From positions 124,001 to 188,000 of the forward strand of contig NZ_JAPZSP010000018.1 of the NCBI RefSeq assembly GCF_027531705.1: DNA of 64,000 nucleotides, given 5' to 3'. This DNA is from Flavobacterium sp. (lineage in GTDB: Bacteria; Bacteroidota; Bacteroidia; Flavobacteriales; Flavobacteriaceae). The position numbers and the translations under genes were made by a program. The notes under the pieces were generated by a model, which searched no databases, was not told the DNA's origin, and worked only from the letters and a program-made list of their open reading frames with translations. Shown in pieces: positions 16,207-24,289 of the stretch; within the stretch, counting starts at the first letter, position 1; the number at the start of each line of letters is the position of its first letter.

Positions 16207-18123
16207 TTGAAAAATAAAATTCACATAATCATTCTATTTTTTGGACTTACATCTTCCAACCAACTTTTTTCGCAAAAAAGCGAAATTGATAGTTTGAAAA
16301 GAGTATTACAAGTAACTAAAGTAGATACTTCAAAAGCGAATATATACAATCATATTGCTAATAAATACAAAGAAATCAATCCAGATTCAACAGCTTTTTA
16401 TGCTCAAAAAGCAGCATTGTACTCTAAACAAATCAAATATGGTTTTGGATTAGGAAACTCATACATCAATCTTGGAAATTCAAATATTATACTGGGAAAT
16501 TATGAAACGGCAACTGTTTGTTTCAATAAAGCTGCTGAACAATTTCAGGTATTACTAAAATCAGATGATGAAAATTTTCAATACAAAAATGGGCTTGCTA
16601 GAGCTTTTGCTAGTTTAGGTGTTATTTATTCTGAACAAGGAAATTACTATGTATCGCTTGAAAATTATCATAAAGCATTAAAATTATATTTAGAGGTTGG
16701 TCAAAAAAACAACATTTCAAAAATTTACAACAACATTGGAATTGCATATAAATCGCAGAGAAACAACACCAAAGCTCTTGAATATCTCAAAAAAGCATTA
16801 AAAATTCAAACTGAAATTGGGGAGCAAACAGTTCCTGTTACGCTTACCAATATTGGTGTGATTTATTTTGAACAAAACAATCTTTCAGAAGCACTAAAGC
16901 ATTACTCGAAAGCAGAAAATTTGTTTAAAAAAATAGACAATACACGTGGATTTGCTTTATTAAACAATTATTTAGGTGATTATTATAAAAAAACAAAAGA
17001 CAACACCAAAGCTATTTCATATTATAATTCTGCCGTAAAAATATATGACGAGTTGCAGAACAAACACGGTGCTTCATTGGCATTATACAATTTAGGTCAA
17101 TTATATTTTGATCAAAAAAACTTCACCGAATCGATGAAGTTCGCTGAAAAATCATTGACTTATGCAAAAGAAATTGGTGTGCTAGATCAAACATTTCATT
17201 CAGAAAAATTGATGAGTGAATTATATGAAGCGCAAAATAATCAAGCAAAATCGTTGGAACATTTTAAACAATACATTATTGCCCGTGATAGTCTAACTAA
17301 CATGGAAAACAGCAAAAAGTTCGTTCGTGCAGAAATGGATTTTGAATACCAAAAAAAGGAAGCTTTATTACATGAAAAAAGCAAAAGACTAACCCAGCTA
17401 ACTATATTTTCTATCATCGGACTTTTACTCCTAGCAGGATTAATATTTGTTATTTACAATCGTAGGCAAATCAAAAAAAGATTGACCTTGCAAAAAGAAG
17501 TGGCAGAATACGAGCAAAAAGCATTGCATTTGCAAATGAATCCGCATTTTGTATTTAATTGTTTAGGTTCTATTTCTAGTTTTATTGTTCAAAATGGTAC
17601 TGATTCTGCACTGAAATATTTATCAAAATTTTCAAAATTAATGCGATTGACACTTGAATATTCGAAAGGTTCATTAATTCCAATTGACAAAGAAATTGAA
17701 AGCCTGAAAAACTATCTTGAACTCGAACAATTACGTTTTCACAACAAATTTGATTTCGCAATAAAATCAAGTGATAAAGTCGAATTTAATATGGGATTGC
17801 CACCGCTTTTAATTCAGCCATTTGTTGAAAATGCGATTCTTCACGGAATGGTTCCAAAAGAAGGAAATGGAAAAATTGAAGTAAATTTTGATGTAAAAAA
17901 TGGGCAACTAATTTGTTCAATTTTGGATGATGGAATTGGGATTTCAAAATCAAAAGAAATAAAAGAGAATTCGGTTCAAGCACATCAATCGATGGCATTA
18001 GAAATTACCAAAAAACGATTGGAAATTATGGAAGCAACCATAGCAAAATCGGCAGAAATTGAAATTATTGAAAACAACGGAACAACAGTTACATTGAGAT
18101 TACCAATACAATACATAAAATAG
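16207..18123 (+). CDS. TPR-containing LytS-type sensor histidine kinase
   Basis: A 638-residue protein with a signal peptide (cleavage near LFSQ), about six TPR repeats in the periplasm (roughly 40-365), one membrane helix (about 398-420) and a cytoplasmic kinase. The His_kinase domain has the phosphoacceptor His447 in QMNPHFVFN and the N-box in PFVENAILHG. It would phosphorylate the LytTR regulator encoded next. The start codon is TTG at 16207; no in-frame ATG before the signal peptide is available and a -7 element lies 27 bp upstream. The signal sensed is unknown; TPRs suggest a protein partner. Confidence 0.92.
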   Translation: MKNKIHIIILFFGLTSSNQLFSQKSEIDSLKRVLQVTKVDTSKANIYNHIANKYKEINPDSTAFYAQKAALYSKQIKYGFGLGNSYINLGNSNIILGNYETATVCFNKAAEQFQVLLKSDDENFQYKNGLARAFASLGVIYSEQGNYYVSLENYHKALKLYLEVGQKNNISKIYNNIGIAYKSQRNNTKALEYLKKALKIQTEIGEQTVPVTLTNIGVIYFEQNNLSEALKHYSKAENLFKKIDNTRGFALLNNYLGDYYKKTKDNTKAISYYNSAVKIYDELQNKHGASLALYNLGQLYFDQKNFTESMKFAEKSLTYAKEIGVLDQTFHSEKLMSELYEAQNNQAKSLEHFKQYIIARDSLTNMENSKKFVRAEMDFEYQKKEALLHEKSKRLTQLTIFSIIGLLLLAGLIFVIYNRRQIKKRLTLQKEVAEYEQKALHLQMNPHFVFNCLGSISSFIVQNGTDSALKYLSKFSKLMRLTLEYSKGSLIPIDKEIESLKNYLELEQLRFHNKFDFAIKSSDKVEFNMGLPPLLIQPFVENAILHGMVPKEGNGKIEVNFDVKNGQLICSILDDGIGISKSKEIKENSVQAHQSMALEITKKRLEIMEATIAKSAEIEIIENNGTTVTLRLPIQYIK

Positions 18124-18198
18124 TTTACAGTATTCAGTTGCAGTTGGCATAATGTAGATTACGCTTAACTGAGACTGAAAACTGAGACTGAAAACTAA
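18124..18198 (+). repeat. Short tandem-word repeats between kinase and regulator
   Basis: The spacer contains CAGTTGCAGTTGGCA (18135-18149) and a 13-bp unit ACTGAGACTGAAA repeated twice at the 3' end. Both words recur after ndk (32455-32486) and upstream of the FAH gene (38697-38765), each time in the sense orientation of the gene before it. Confidence 0.6.
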
Positions 18199-18202
18199 AA
18201 AT

Positions 18203-18964
18203 ATGATTACAGCTGTATTAATAGACGACGACAAACATTTACGAACAGGATTAAAAGCCCTTTTGGAACGCTATACTAAAGAAATTTCGATTATTGGTGA
18301 AGCAGAAAGTGTGAAAACTGGCGTGGCGACTTTAGAGCAATTGCAACCACAAGTTATTTTCCTAGATATCCATTTATCTGATGGAACTGGATTTGATATT
18401 TTGGAACAATTGGCAAAAACCAAAGGCAAAACATCAGCTCATATTGTATTTATTACAGCACACGAGCAATATGCGTTGAAAGCTTTCAAGTTTAGTGCAT
18501 TAGATTTTATTTTGAAACCTGTTGATCCTGAAGAGTTGCAAAACACCATTGTGAAAATTAAAGAAGCAGTTGGCAAAAGCAACTCGTTTGAACATATTGA
18601 TTTATTGCTCGAAAATATTCGCAAAAAAGTTGACAATTTTAAAAGAATTGCCCTTTCTACAAGTGATGGCATTCATTTGTTTGAAGTTTCAGATATTATT
18701 CGATGTGAAGCTAAAGGAAATTACACCGAGTTTTTTATAAAAAACCACAAACCACTTTTAATATCGCGCACCTTAAAAGAGTTTGAAGAAATGCTTACCG
18801 AACATGGATTTGAAAGAATACACCAATCCCATTTGATAAACCTTTCCTATCTAAAATCATATATCAAATCAGATGGTGGTTATGTGATTATGGCAGACAA
18901 TACCAATATTCCATTAGCGCAAAGCAAAAGAGAAAAATTGCAAGAATTGATTAAATCACTTTAA
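18203..18964 (+). CDS. LytTR family response regulator
   Basis: A 253-residue two-domain regulator. The receiver domain (1-125) has the acidic IDDD cluster, the phosphorylated Asp55 in FLDIHLSDG, and a Lys before the PVDP turn. The C-terminal LytTR DNA-binding domain (about 150-253) is shown by EVSDIIRCEAKGNYTEF and FERIHQSHLINLSYL. It is cotranscribed with the kinase upstream. Candidate binding sites are the 21-bp-spaced direct repeats at 16111-16146. Target genes beyond its own operon are unknown; the T9SS protein directly downstream could be one. Confidence 0.94.
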   Translation: MITAVLIDDDKHLRTGLKALLERYTKEISIIGEAESVKTGVATLEQLQPQVIFLDIHLSDGTGFDILEQLAKTKGKTSAHIVFITAHEQYALKAFKFSALDFILKPVDPEELQNTIVKIKEAVGKSNSFEHIDLLLENIRKKVDNFKRIALSTSDGIHLFEVSDIIRCEAKGNYTEFFIKNHKPLLISRTLKEFEEMLTEHGFERIHQSHLINLSYLKSYIKSDGGYVIMADNTNIPLAQSKREKLQELIKSL

Positions 18965-19003
18965 ACTAGAAAAATTATGAAAGTATTAATAAAAACAAAC
19001 CCA

Positions 19004-21952
19004 ATGAAAAAAATAATCATCCTTTTGATGTCGTTCACTGGAATGGTAAACGCTCAAATTATAAATTTTCCTGATACAAACTTCAAACAATATTTACTAC
19101 AATCAAGTGTAAATAATGAAATTGCAAAAAATGCTCTTGATGAAAACATAAAAATTGATGCAAATGATGACGGAAATATACAAATAACCGAAGCACTAAA
19201 TGTTTACAAAATATTTATTTCCTACTATGAGATAAATGATATCACTGGCGTAAATAGTTTTTCAAATTTACAGATTTTGACATGCTATAGTACAAATATA
19301 ACTAGTGCTTCAATATCTGGATTAAACAATCTGACACTTCTCGATCTATCAAACAATAATAATTTACTAAGTGTTAATTTTTCATCTTTAAATAGTATTG
19401 AAACAATATACATAAATCATTGTCAATATTTATCGTCAATGGCATCAAGCGGTTTAACAAATTTAAAAGAACTAGATTGTAATAGCGGAAATTTTACAAC
19501 ATTAACATTATCTGATTACCCTAACTTAAAAAAATTAAATTGTTTCGCAAATTTATTAACAAGTATCGATTTAACAAATTTAAATCAATTAGAAGTTTTC
19601 AATTGTCTAAATAACCAAATAAGTTCTCTTAACTTAAATGGACTAACAAACCTAAAAGAATTATACTGCAAAGGCAACAATTTAACTAACTTGAACCTAA
19701 ATGGTTTAATAAATCTAGAGATTCTTAACTGTGCTAGTCAAAAAGATTACGGCGGAATTGGTATTTCAACTATAGATTTTATAGGCTTAACAAGCTTAAA
19801 ATCAATAATTTGTGATGATAACAATTTTAGTGAATTATCTATTTCAGGTTTACCAAATCTAGAAATTCTTTCATGTTCAATGAATTCAATGAATAGTTTA
19901 TCAATTAATACTCTCACAAGTTTAAAACATCTATATTGTCCATTTAATTTATTAACTAGCCTAAACATCAACAATTTAACTAATTTGACTTATTTAGATT
20001 ATAAAAATAATCTAGTAGGGAATATTAGTTTTAGCACTCTTAATAACTTAGAATATTTAGACTGCTCAAATGTAGGAATGAGCTCAATTGATGTGTCTAA
20101 TCTTGTTAATCTGAAAAGTTTGTCTTGTAATGGAAATTCATTAACTCAATTGGAAGTATCAAACTTAGTAAATTTAGAAAGTTTGTCATGTGGTAGTAAT
20201 CAACTAGAAACTTTGAATATTTCAAACTTAATAAACTTAGAGACTTTGGGGTGTACAGATAATCAATTAATTGAATTGGATCTAACCAATTCACCAAAAT
20301 TATCAAGTATAGGTGTTGGTCAAAACCTCTTTACATCATTAGACTTAAGCAATTGCACCGTTAGCTTAGAAAATATTTATAATTATTATGATTTTTCAAA
20401 TTCACCTAATTTAAGTTATGTAAATTTAAAAAACGGGAAGGATTTTAGTTCTTTTTTTAATTTAAGTGCTTATGATTGTCCACAATTAAGTTATGTATGC
20501 GTGGATGATGAAAATTTATATATTGTTAAAGACGCCCTAGCTTACTCGGAAACTTTTAATGCCCAAGTTAATTCATATTGCACATTTACACCTGGTGGTA
20601 ATTACAATACAATTAATGGAAAAATAGCATTCGATTCAGAAAATAATGGATGTGATTTAAATGATTTGCCTCGACCAAACATAAAAATTTCTATCAATGA
20701 TGGACAAAATCAGGGTAGCACTTTTACAAATCAAAATGGTGATTATACTTTTTATACACTTGATGGTAGTTTTGTATTAACTCCTGAAATAGAGAATCCA
20801 ACATGGTTTACCTTTTCACCAACCACTGGATTAGTAAACTTTCCTGATTCAAATAATAATAGTACAAATCAAGATTTTTGCATAACAGCAAATGGTATGC
20901 ATAACGATTTAGAAATAATATTTTACTCTATTACTAGTGCTGTTCCTGGTTTCAACTCAGATTATAGAGTTATATATAAAAACAAAGGAAACCAAACACT
21001 TTCAGGTAACATAAAACTAAATTTTGATGATACTATAATTGATTTTGTGAGTTCTACTGAAGTAATATCAAATCAAACAACAGGCGAATTAACATGGAAT
21101 TATACCAATATATTACCATTTGAAAGCAGAAGTTTTGATGTAACTATGAACTTAAATTCTCAAACAGAAACGCCACCACTAAATATGGGAGACATATTGA
21201 ATTATAATGTAATAATTTCTCCAAGCATAACTGATGAAACACCACAGGATAATATATTTACCTATAACCAAACAGTAAACAACTCAGAAGTAGTAAACAG
21301 CATAGAGTGTATTGAAGGAGAAAGCCTTTCAGAAAATGAAATCGGGAAATATTTACATTATTTGGTTAACTTTGAAAACACCGGAAATTCAAGTGTCGAT
21401 AATGTTGTTATAAAAGATGAAATAGATGAAACACAATATGATGTATCTTCAATTCAACTACTTAACTCTACAAATTCAGTTACAACAAGAGTTACGGGTA
21501 ACATAGTTGAATTTATTTTTGAAAACATTAATCTCGCTCCTGCTCAAGGCAATCCACCAGTTGGCGGTCATGGAAATGTTTTATTCAAAATTAAATCTAA
21601 AAACGACTTGGTTTCTGGTGATTTTGTAAGCAAATCAGTTTCAATTTTCTTTGATTATAATGCTCCTGTAAATACAGATTCAGCAATTACTACCTTTGAA
21701 AACTTAAGCAATTCGATTTTTGAATTTGACAATTCGGTTTCAATTTATCCAAATCCAACTTCTTCAAAAATCAATATCAATAGTAATTTCAATATCAAAT
21801 CAGTTGAATTATATGATGTTCAAGGAAGAGTTTTAGTTACTCAAATTGGAAGTTCTAAATCGATGGATATTTCAGATAAAACTAACGGAATTTATTTCTT
21901 AAAAATAACTACTGAAAAAGGTAGTAAAGTAGAAAAATTGGTTAAAGAGTAA
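19004..21952 (+). CDS. Leucine-rich-repeat T9SS cargo protein
   Basis: A 982-residue secreted protein with a signal peptide (MKKIIILLMSFTGMVNA). A long LRR region (about 70-500) has repeats of the form LTNLKELYCKGNNLTNLNLNG, many with the Cys found in short flavobacterial LRRs. It is followed by a beta-sandwich domain near 530-620, a conserved domain with NFENTGNSSVDNVVIKD (DUF7619-like) near 770-900, and a type A T9SS sorting domain (YPNPTSSK to the end). It is exported by T9SS and anchored or released at the surface. An upstream in-frame ATG at 18977 would put nine residues before the signal peptide, so 19004 is preferred. It lies 39 bp after the regulator gene. Confidence 0.88.
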   Translation: MKKIIILLMSFTGMVNAQIINFPDTNFKQYLLQSSVNNEIAKNALDENIKIDANDDGNIQITEALNVYKIFISYYEINDITGVNSFSNLQILTCYSTNITSASISGLNNLTLLDLSNNNNLLSVNFSSLNSIETIYINHCQYLSSMASSGLTNLKELDCNSGNFTTLTLSDYPNLKKLNCFANLLTSIDLTNLNQLEVFNCLNNQISSLNLNGLTNLKELYCKGNNLTNLNLNGLINLEILNCASQKDYGGIGISTIDFIGLTSLKSIICDDNNFSELSISGLPNLEILSCSMNSMNSLSINTLTSLKHLYCPFNLLTSLNINNLTNLTYLDYKNNLVGNISFSTLNNLEYLDCSNVGMSSIDVSNLVNLKSLSCNGNSLTQLEVSNLVNLESLSCGSNQLETLNISNLINLETLGCTDNQLIELDLTNSPKLSSIGVGQNLFTSLDLSNCTVSLENIYNYYDFSNSPNLSYVNLKNGKDFSSFFNLSAYDCPQLSYVCVDDENLYIVKDALAYSETFNAQVNSYCTFTPGGNYNTINGKIAFDSENNGCDLNDLPRPNIKISINDGQNQGSTFTNQNGDYTFYTLDGSFVLTPEIENPTWFTFSPTTGLVNFPDSNNNSTNQDFCITANGMHNDLEIIFYSITSAVPGFNSDYRVIYKNKGNQTLSGNIKLNFDDTIIDFVSSTEVISNQTTGELTWNYTNILPFESRSFDVTMNLNSQTETPPLNMGDILNYNVIISPSITDETPQDNIFTYNQTVNNSEVVNSIECIEGESLSENEIGKYLHYLVNFENTGNSSVDNVVIKDEIDETQYDVSSIQLLNSTNSVTTRVTGNIVEFIFENINLAPAQGNPPVGGHGNVLFKIKSKNDLVSGDFVSKSVSIFFDYNAPVNTDSAITTFENLSNSIFEFDNSVSIYPNPTSSKININSNFNIKSVELYDVQGRVLVTQIGSSKSMDISDKTNGIYFLKITTEKGSKVEKLVKE

Positions 21953-21979
21953 TAAGTAGTTTGATTAATTAGATTAAAG

Positions 21980-22011
21980 GCGCAAATTCTCATAAGGTTT
22001 GCGCTTTTTTT
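21980..22011 (+). terminator. Rho-independent terminator
   Basis: The stem GCGCAAA (21980-21986) with TTTGCGC (21998-22004) is followed by seven T. It ends transcription of the LRR gene just before the convergent radical SAM gene. Confidence 0.85.
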
Positions 22012-22012
22012 G

Positions 22013-24193
22013 CTATAAAATCAAAAGCGCAAATTCACGCAGAGTAGCAATTGGTTTTGAATACCAAAACAATTCAAAATCTTCAAAATTTGCTTCAAAA
22101 TCATCTTTTAATTGTGAAAAAGTAGTTGTCTTTTGGTTATAAATTGAAATGGTTTCTAAAGTTGCTATCAACCAAATTGCCTTTTCTTTTTCTAATGAAA
22201 CTTGGAATGTTTCAACTTTATCATGAAAAGTTAATTGCATCATTTCCCATGAACTACCTTTTTTTGATTTGGTGAAAGTTTCAACAAGCGGCTTTCCGCC
22301 TATCCAAATTATTTTTGCAGAAGGTTTTATGGCAAAATCAATTTCTTTTTCAAGACAAGAAACAATATAATCTGAAGGAATTTTAGTCTTAGGAATTTTG
22401 AAATCAAACCAATCTTGCAAGTCATAATCAAAACAAATTCCGTGCATATAATTAAACAACGATTTCTTTAATCCGAAACTAAATTTATCGTGATTGATTC
22501 CGGTTTTGTCTTTAAAATTGATGTCGTTATTAGCAAAAGTAATTTCGTTTTGTTCAGGAATCACACCAAATTCATCAGGAAACATTCCGACTGGCGAATG
22601 TGCTGTCATAGCAAATTGATGCCAAAAACCACTTTGTAAAATTCCTACTTCAAATAGTTGTCGAACCATTTCCAAGCTATCAACCGTTTCTTGTACCGTT
22701 TGCGTAGGATAACCATACATCAAGTATGCATGAACCATGATGCCGCTTTCGGTAAAATTTCGAGTTACTTGTGCCACTTGTTCAACCGTTACACCTTTTT
22801 TTATTAAATCTAAAAGTCGGTCAGAAGCCACTTCCAATCCACCCGAAACAGCTATGCAACCAGAAGTCTTTAGTAAAACGCATAAATCGGCTGTAAAACT
22901 TTTTTCAAAACGAATATTTGTCCACCAAGTCACAACCAAGTTTCGTTTGATGATTTCCAAAGCAACTTCACGCATCAATGCTGGTGGTGCCGCTTCATCT
23001 ACAAAATGGAATCCGTTTTCACCTGTTTGCGCAATTAATTCCTCCATTCTATCAACTAGAATTTTGGCCGCAATGGGTTCGTATAACTTGATATAATCTA
23101 ATGAAATATCGCAAAACGTGCATTTTCCCCAATAGCAACCGTGCGCCATAGTGAGTTTGTTCCATCGACCATCGCTCCATAAACTGTGCATCGGATTGGC
23201 AATTTCGATAACCGAAATATATTTATTCAACAACAAATCAGAATAATCAGGAGTTCCTACTTCGCTTTGTTTGTAGTCGTTACGAGTTGAATTGTTTATG
23301 TAAACTACTTCATCTTCTTGAAGAAGAAAAGTTCTTTTAAACTCTTTGGAATTTGGAATTTGAACATTAGAATTTAGTAACTCAATTGGCAATTCGCCAT
23401 CATCTAAAGTTATAAAATCGAAAAATTCAAAAACTCGTTTATCTTTTAATTCTCTTAGTTCAGTATTTGGAAAACCGCCGCCCATAGCTATTTTAATAGA
23501 TGGGAAATTATCTTTTATAAACTGTGCACAGCGAAAAGCACTATATAAATTACCTGGAAAAGGAACTGAAAAACAAACCAATTTTGGTTGTACGTCTTCA
23601 ATTCTTTCTTTCAGGATTTTGAGTGTTATTTTGTCAATATATGTTGGTTCATTTTGCAAATGTTTATACAAATCATCAAACGAATTGGCACTTCTACCCA
23701 AACGCTCTGCATAGCGACTGAACCCGAAATTTTCATCAACACATTCTACAATAAAATCGGATAAATCTTCGAGATATAAAGTAGCTAAATGTTTGGCTTT
23801 GTCCTGCATTCCCATAGTTCCAAACGCCCATTCCATATCATCTAATTGTGCAAAACGTGATGCTTCTGGTAGAAAATTACCACTACAAATTTGACGAGCT
23901 AATGATGGATTTTTCCCTTGAAGAAACGTGATTACAGAGTCTATTGTTTTGATGTAATCGTCTTTTAAAGAAAAGATTCTTTCAAGGTTGTGGGTTGTAG
24001 GTTGTAGGTTGTAGGTTGAAAACATTGTAGACAAGCCATCTTTTGAAAACAATTCTAAAATCACTTCAATTCCTAAATCCATTTGGAATGCTGAAATTCC
24101 TTTTGTATTCAAAAACCCTTTTATATAAGCTGTCGCTGGATACGGTGTATTCAGTTGGGTAAAAGGTGGTGTTATAAGAAGAAGGTCTTTCAA
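22013..24193 (-). CDS. B12-binding domain radical SAM protein
   Basis: A 726-residue protein with an N-terminal B12-binding-like region (LLLITPPFTQLNTPYPATAY, then KIAMGGGFPNTEL near 235) and a radical SAM core. The cluster motif is GCYWGKCTFCD, Cys353, Cys358 and Cys361: CX4CX2C instead of the usual CX3CX2C. Later SAM-core motifs (SGGLEVASDRLL) are present. Substrate is unknown. Start: the TTG at 24211 overlaps a perfect -7 element (24209-24216), so the in-frame TTG at 24193 (giving MKDLLLITPP) is used; no ATG is available near the N-terminus. A 7-bp tandem array lies inside the frame at 23986-24020. Confidence 0.85.
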   Translation of the reverse strand: MKDLLLITPPFTQLNTPYPATAYIKGFLNTKGISAFQMDLGIEVILELFSKDGLSTMFSTYNLQPTTHNLERIFSLKDDYIKTIDSVITFLQGKNPSLARQICSGNFLPEASRFAQLDDMEWAFGTMGMQDKAKHLATLYLEDLSDFIVECVDENFGFSRYAERLGRSANSFDDLYKHLQNEPTYIDKITLKILKERIEDVQPKLVCFSVPFPGNLYSAFRCAQFIKDNFPSIKIAMGGGFPNTELRELKDKRVFEFFDFITLDDGELPIELLNSNVQIPNSKEFKRTFLLQEDEVVYINNSTRNDYKQSEVGTPDYSDLLLNKYISVIEIANPMHSLWSDGRWNKLTMAHGCYWGKCTFCDISLDYIKLYEPIAAKILVDRMEELIAQTGENGFHFVDEAAPPALMREVALEIIKRNLVVTWWTNIRFEKSFTADLCVLLKTSGCIAVSGGLEVASDRLLDLIKKGVTVEQVAQVTRNFTESGIMVHAYLMYGYPTQTVQETVDSLEMVRQLFEVGILQSGFWHQFAMTAHSPVGMFPDEFGVIPEQNEITFANNDINFKDKTGINHDKFSFGLKKSLFNYMHGICFDYDLQDWFDFKIPKTKIPSDYIVSCLEKEIDFAIKPSAKIIWIGGKPLVETFTKSKKGSSWEMMQLTFHDKVETFQVSLEKEKAIWLIATLETISIYNQKTTTFSQLKDDFEANFEDFELFWYSKPIATLREFALLIL
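23986..24020 (-). repeat. Heptamer tandem repeat inside the radical SAM gene
   Basis: Five 7-bp units, consensus GGTTGTA on the plus strand, read in coding sense as NLQPTTHNLE. Gain or loss of one or two units would shift the reading frame near residue 60. Confidence 0.85.
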
Positions 24194-24208
24194 TGGAAAT
24201 GGTTTTTG

Positions 24209-24216
24209 CAAAAGTA
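24209..24216 (-). promoter_or_regulatory. -7 promoter element TACTTTTG for the radical SAM gene
   Basis: An exact TAnnTTTG on the minus strand, 15 bp upstream of the TTG at 24193. It is divergent from the element at 24230-24237. Confidence 0.55.
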
Positions 24217-24229
24217 ATTGTTTTTATAA

Positions 24230-24237
24230 TACTTTTG
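24230..24237 (+). promoter_or_regulatory. -7 promoter element TACTTTTG for the SBBP protein gene
   Basis: An exact TAnnTTTG, 52 bp upstream of the ATG at 24290. A second near-match TATCTTTA lies closer, at 24263-24270. Confidence 0.5.
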
Positions 24238-24289
24238 TTTGTTGTGATTTGTAAGAAATTTTTATCTTTACATTTTATATATACACTTT

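Noticed and set aside
16207-16209. Missing start (frameshift) in the histidine kinase because no ATG precedes the signal peptide
   Set aside because: A TTG start directly before a good signal peptide and 27 bp after a perfect -7 element explains it.
18977-19003. Upstream ATG of the LRR protein
   Set aside because: It would add nine polar residues before a standard signal peptide; ATG at 19004 fits better.
23986-24020. Telomere-like repeat
   Set aside because: The GGTTGTA units are few, internal to a gene, and the chromosome shows no sign of an end here.
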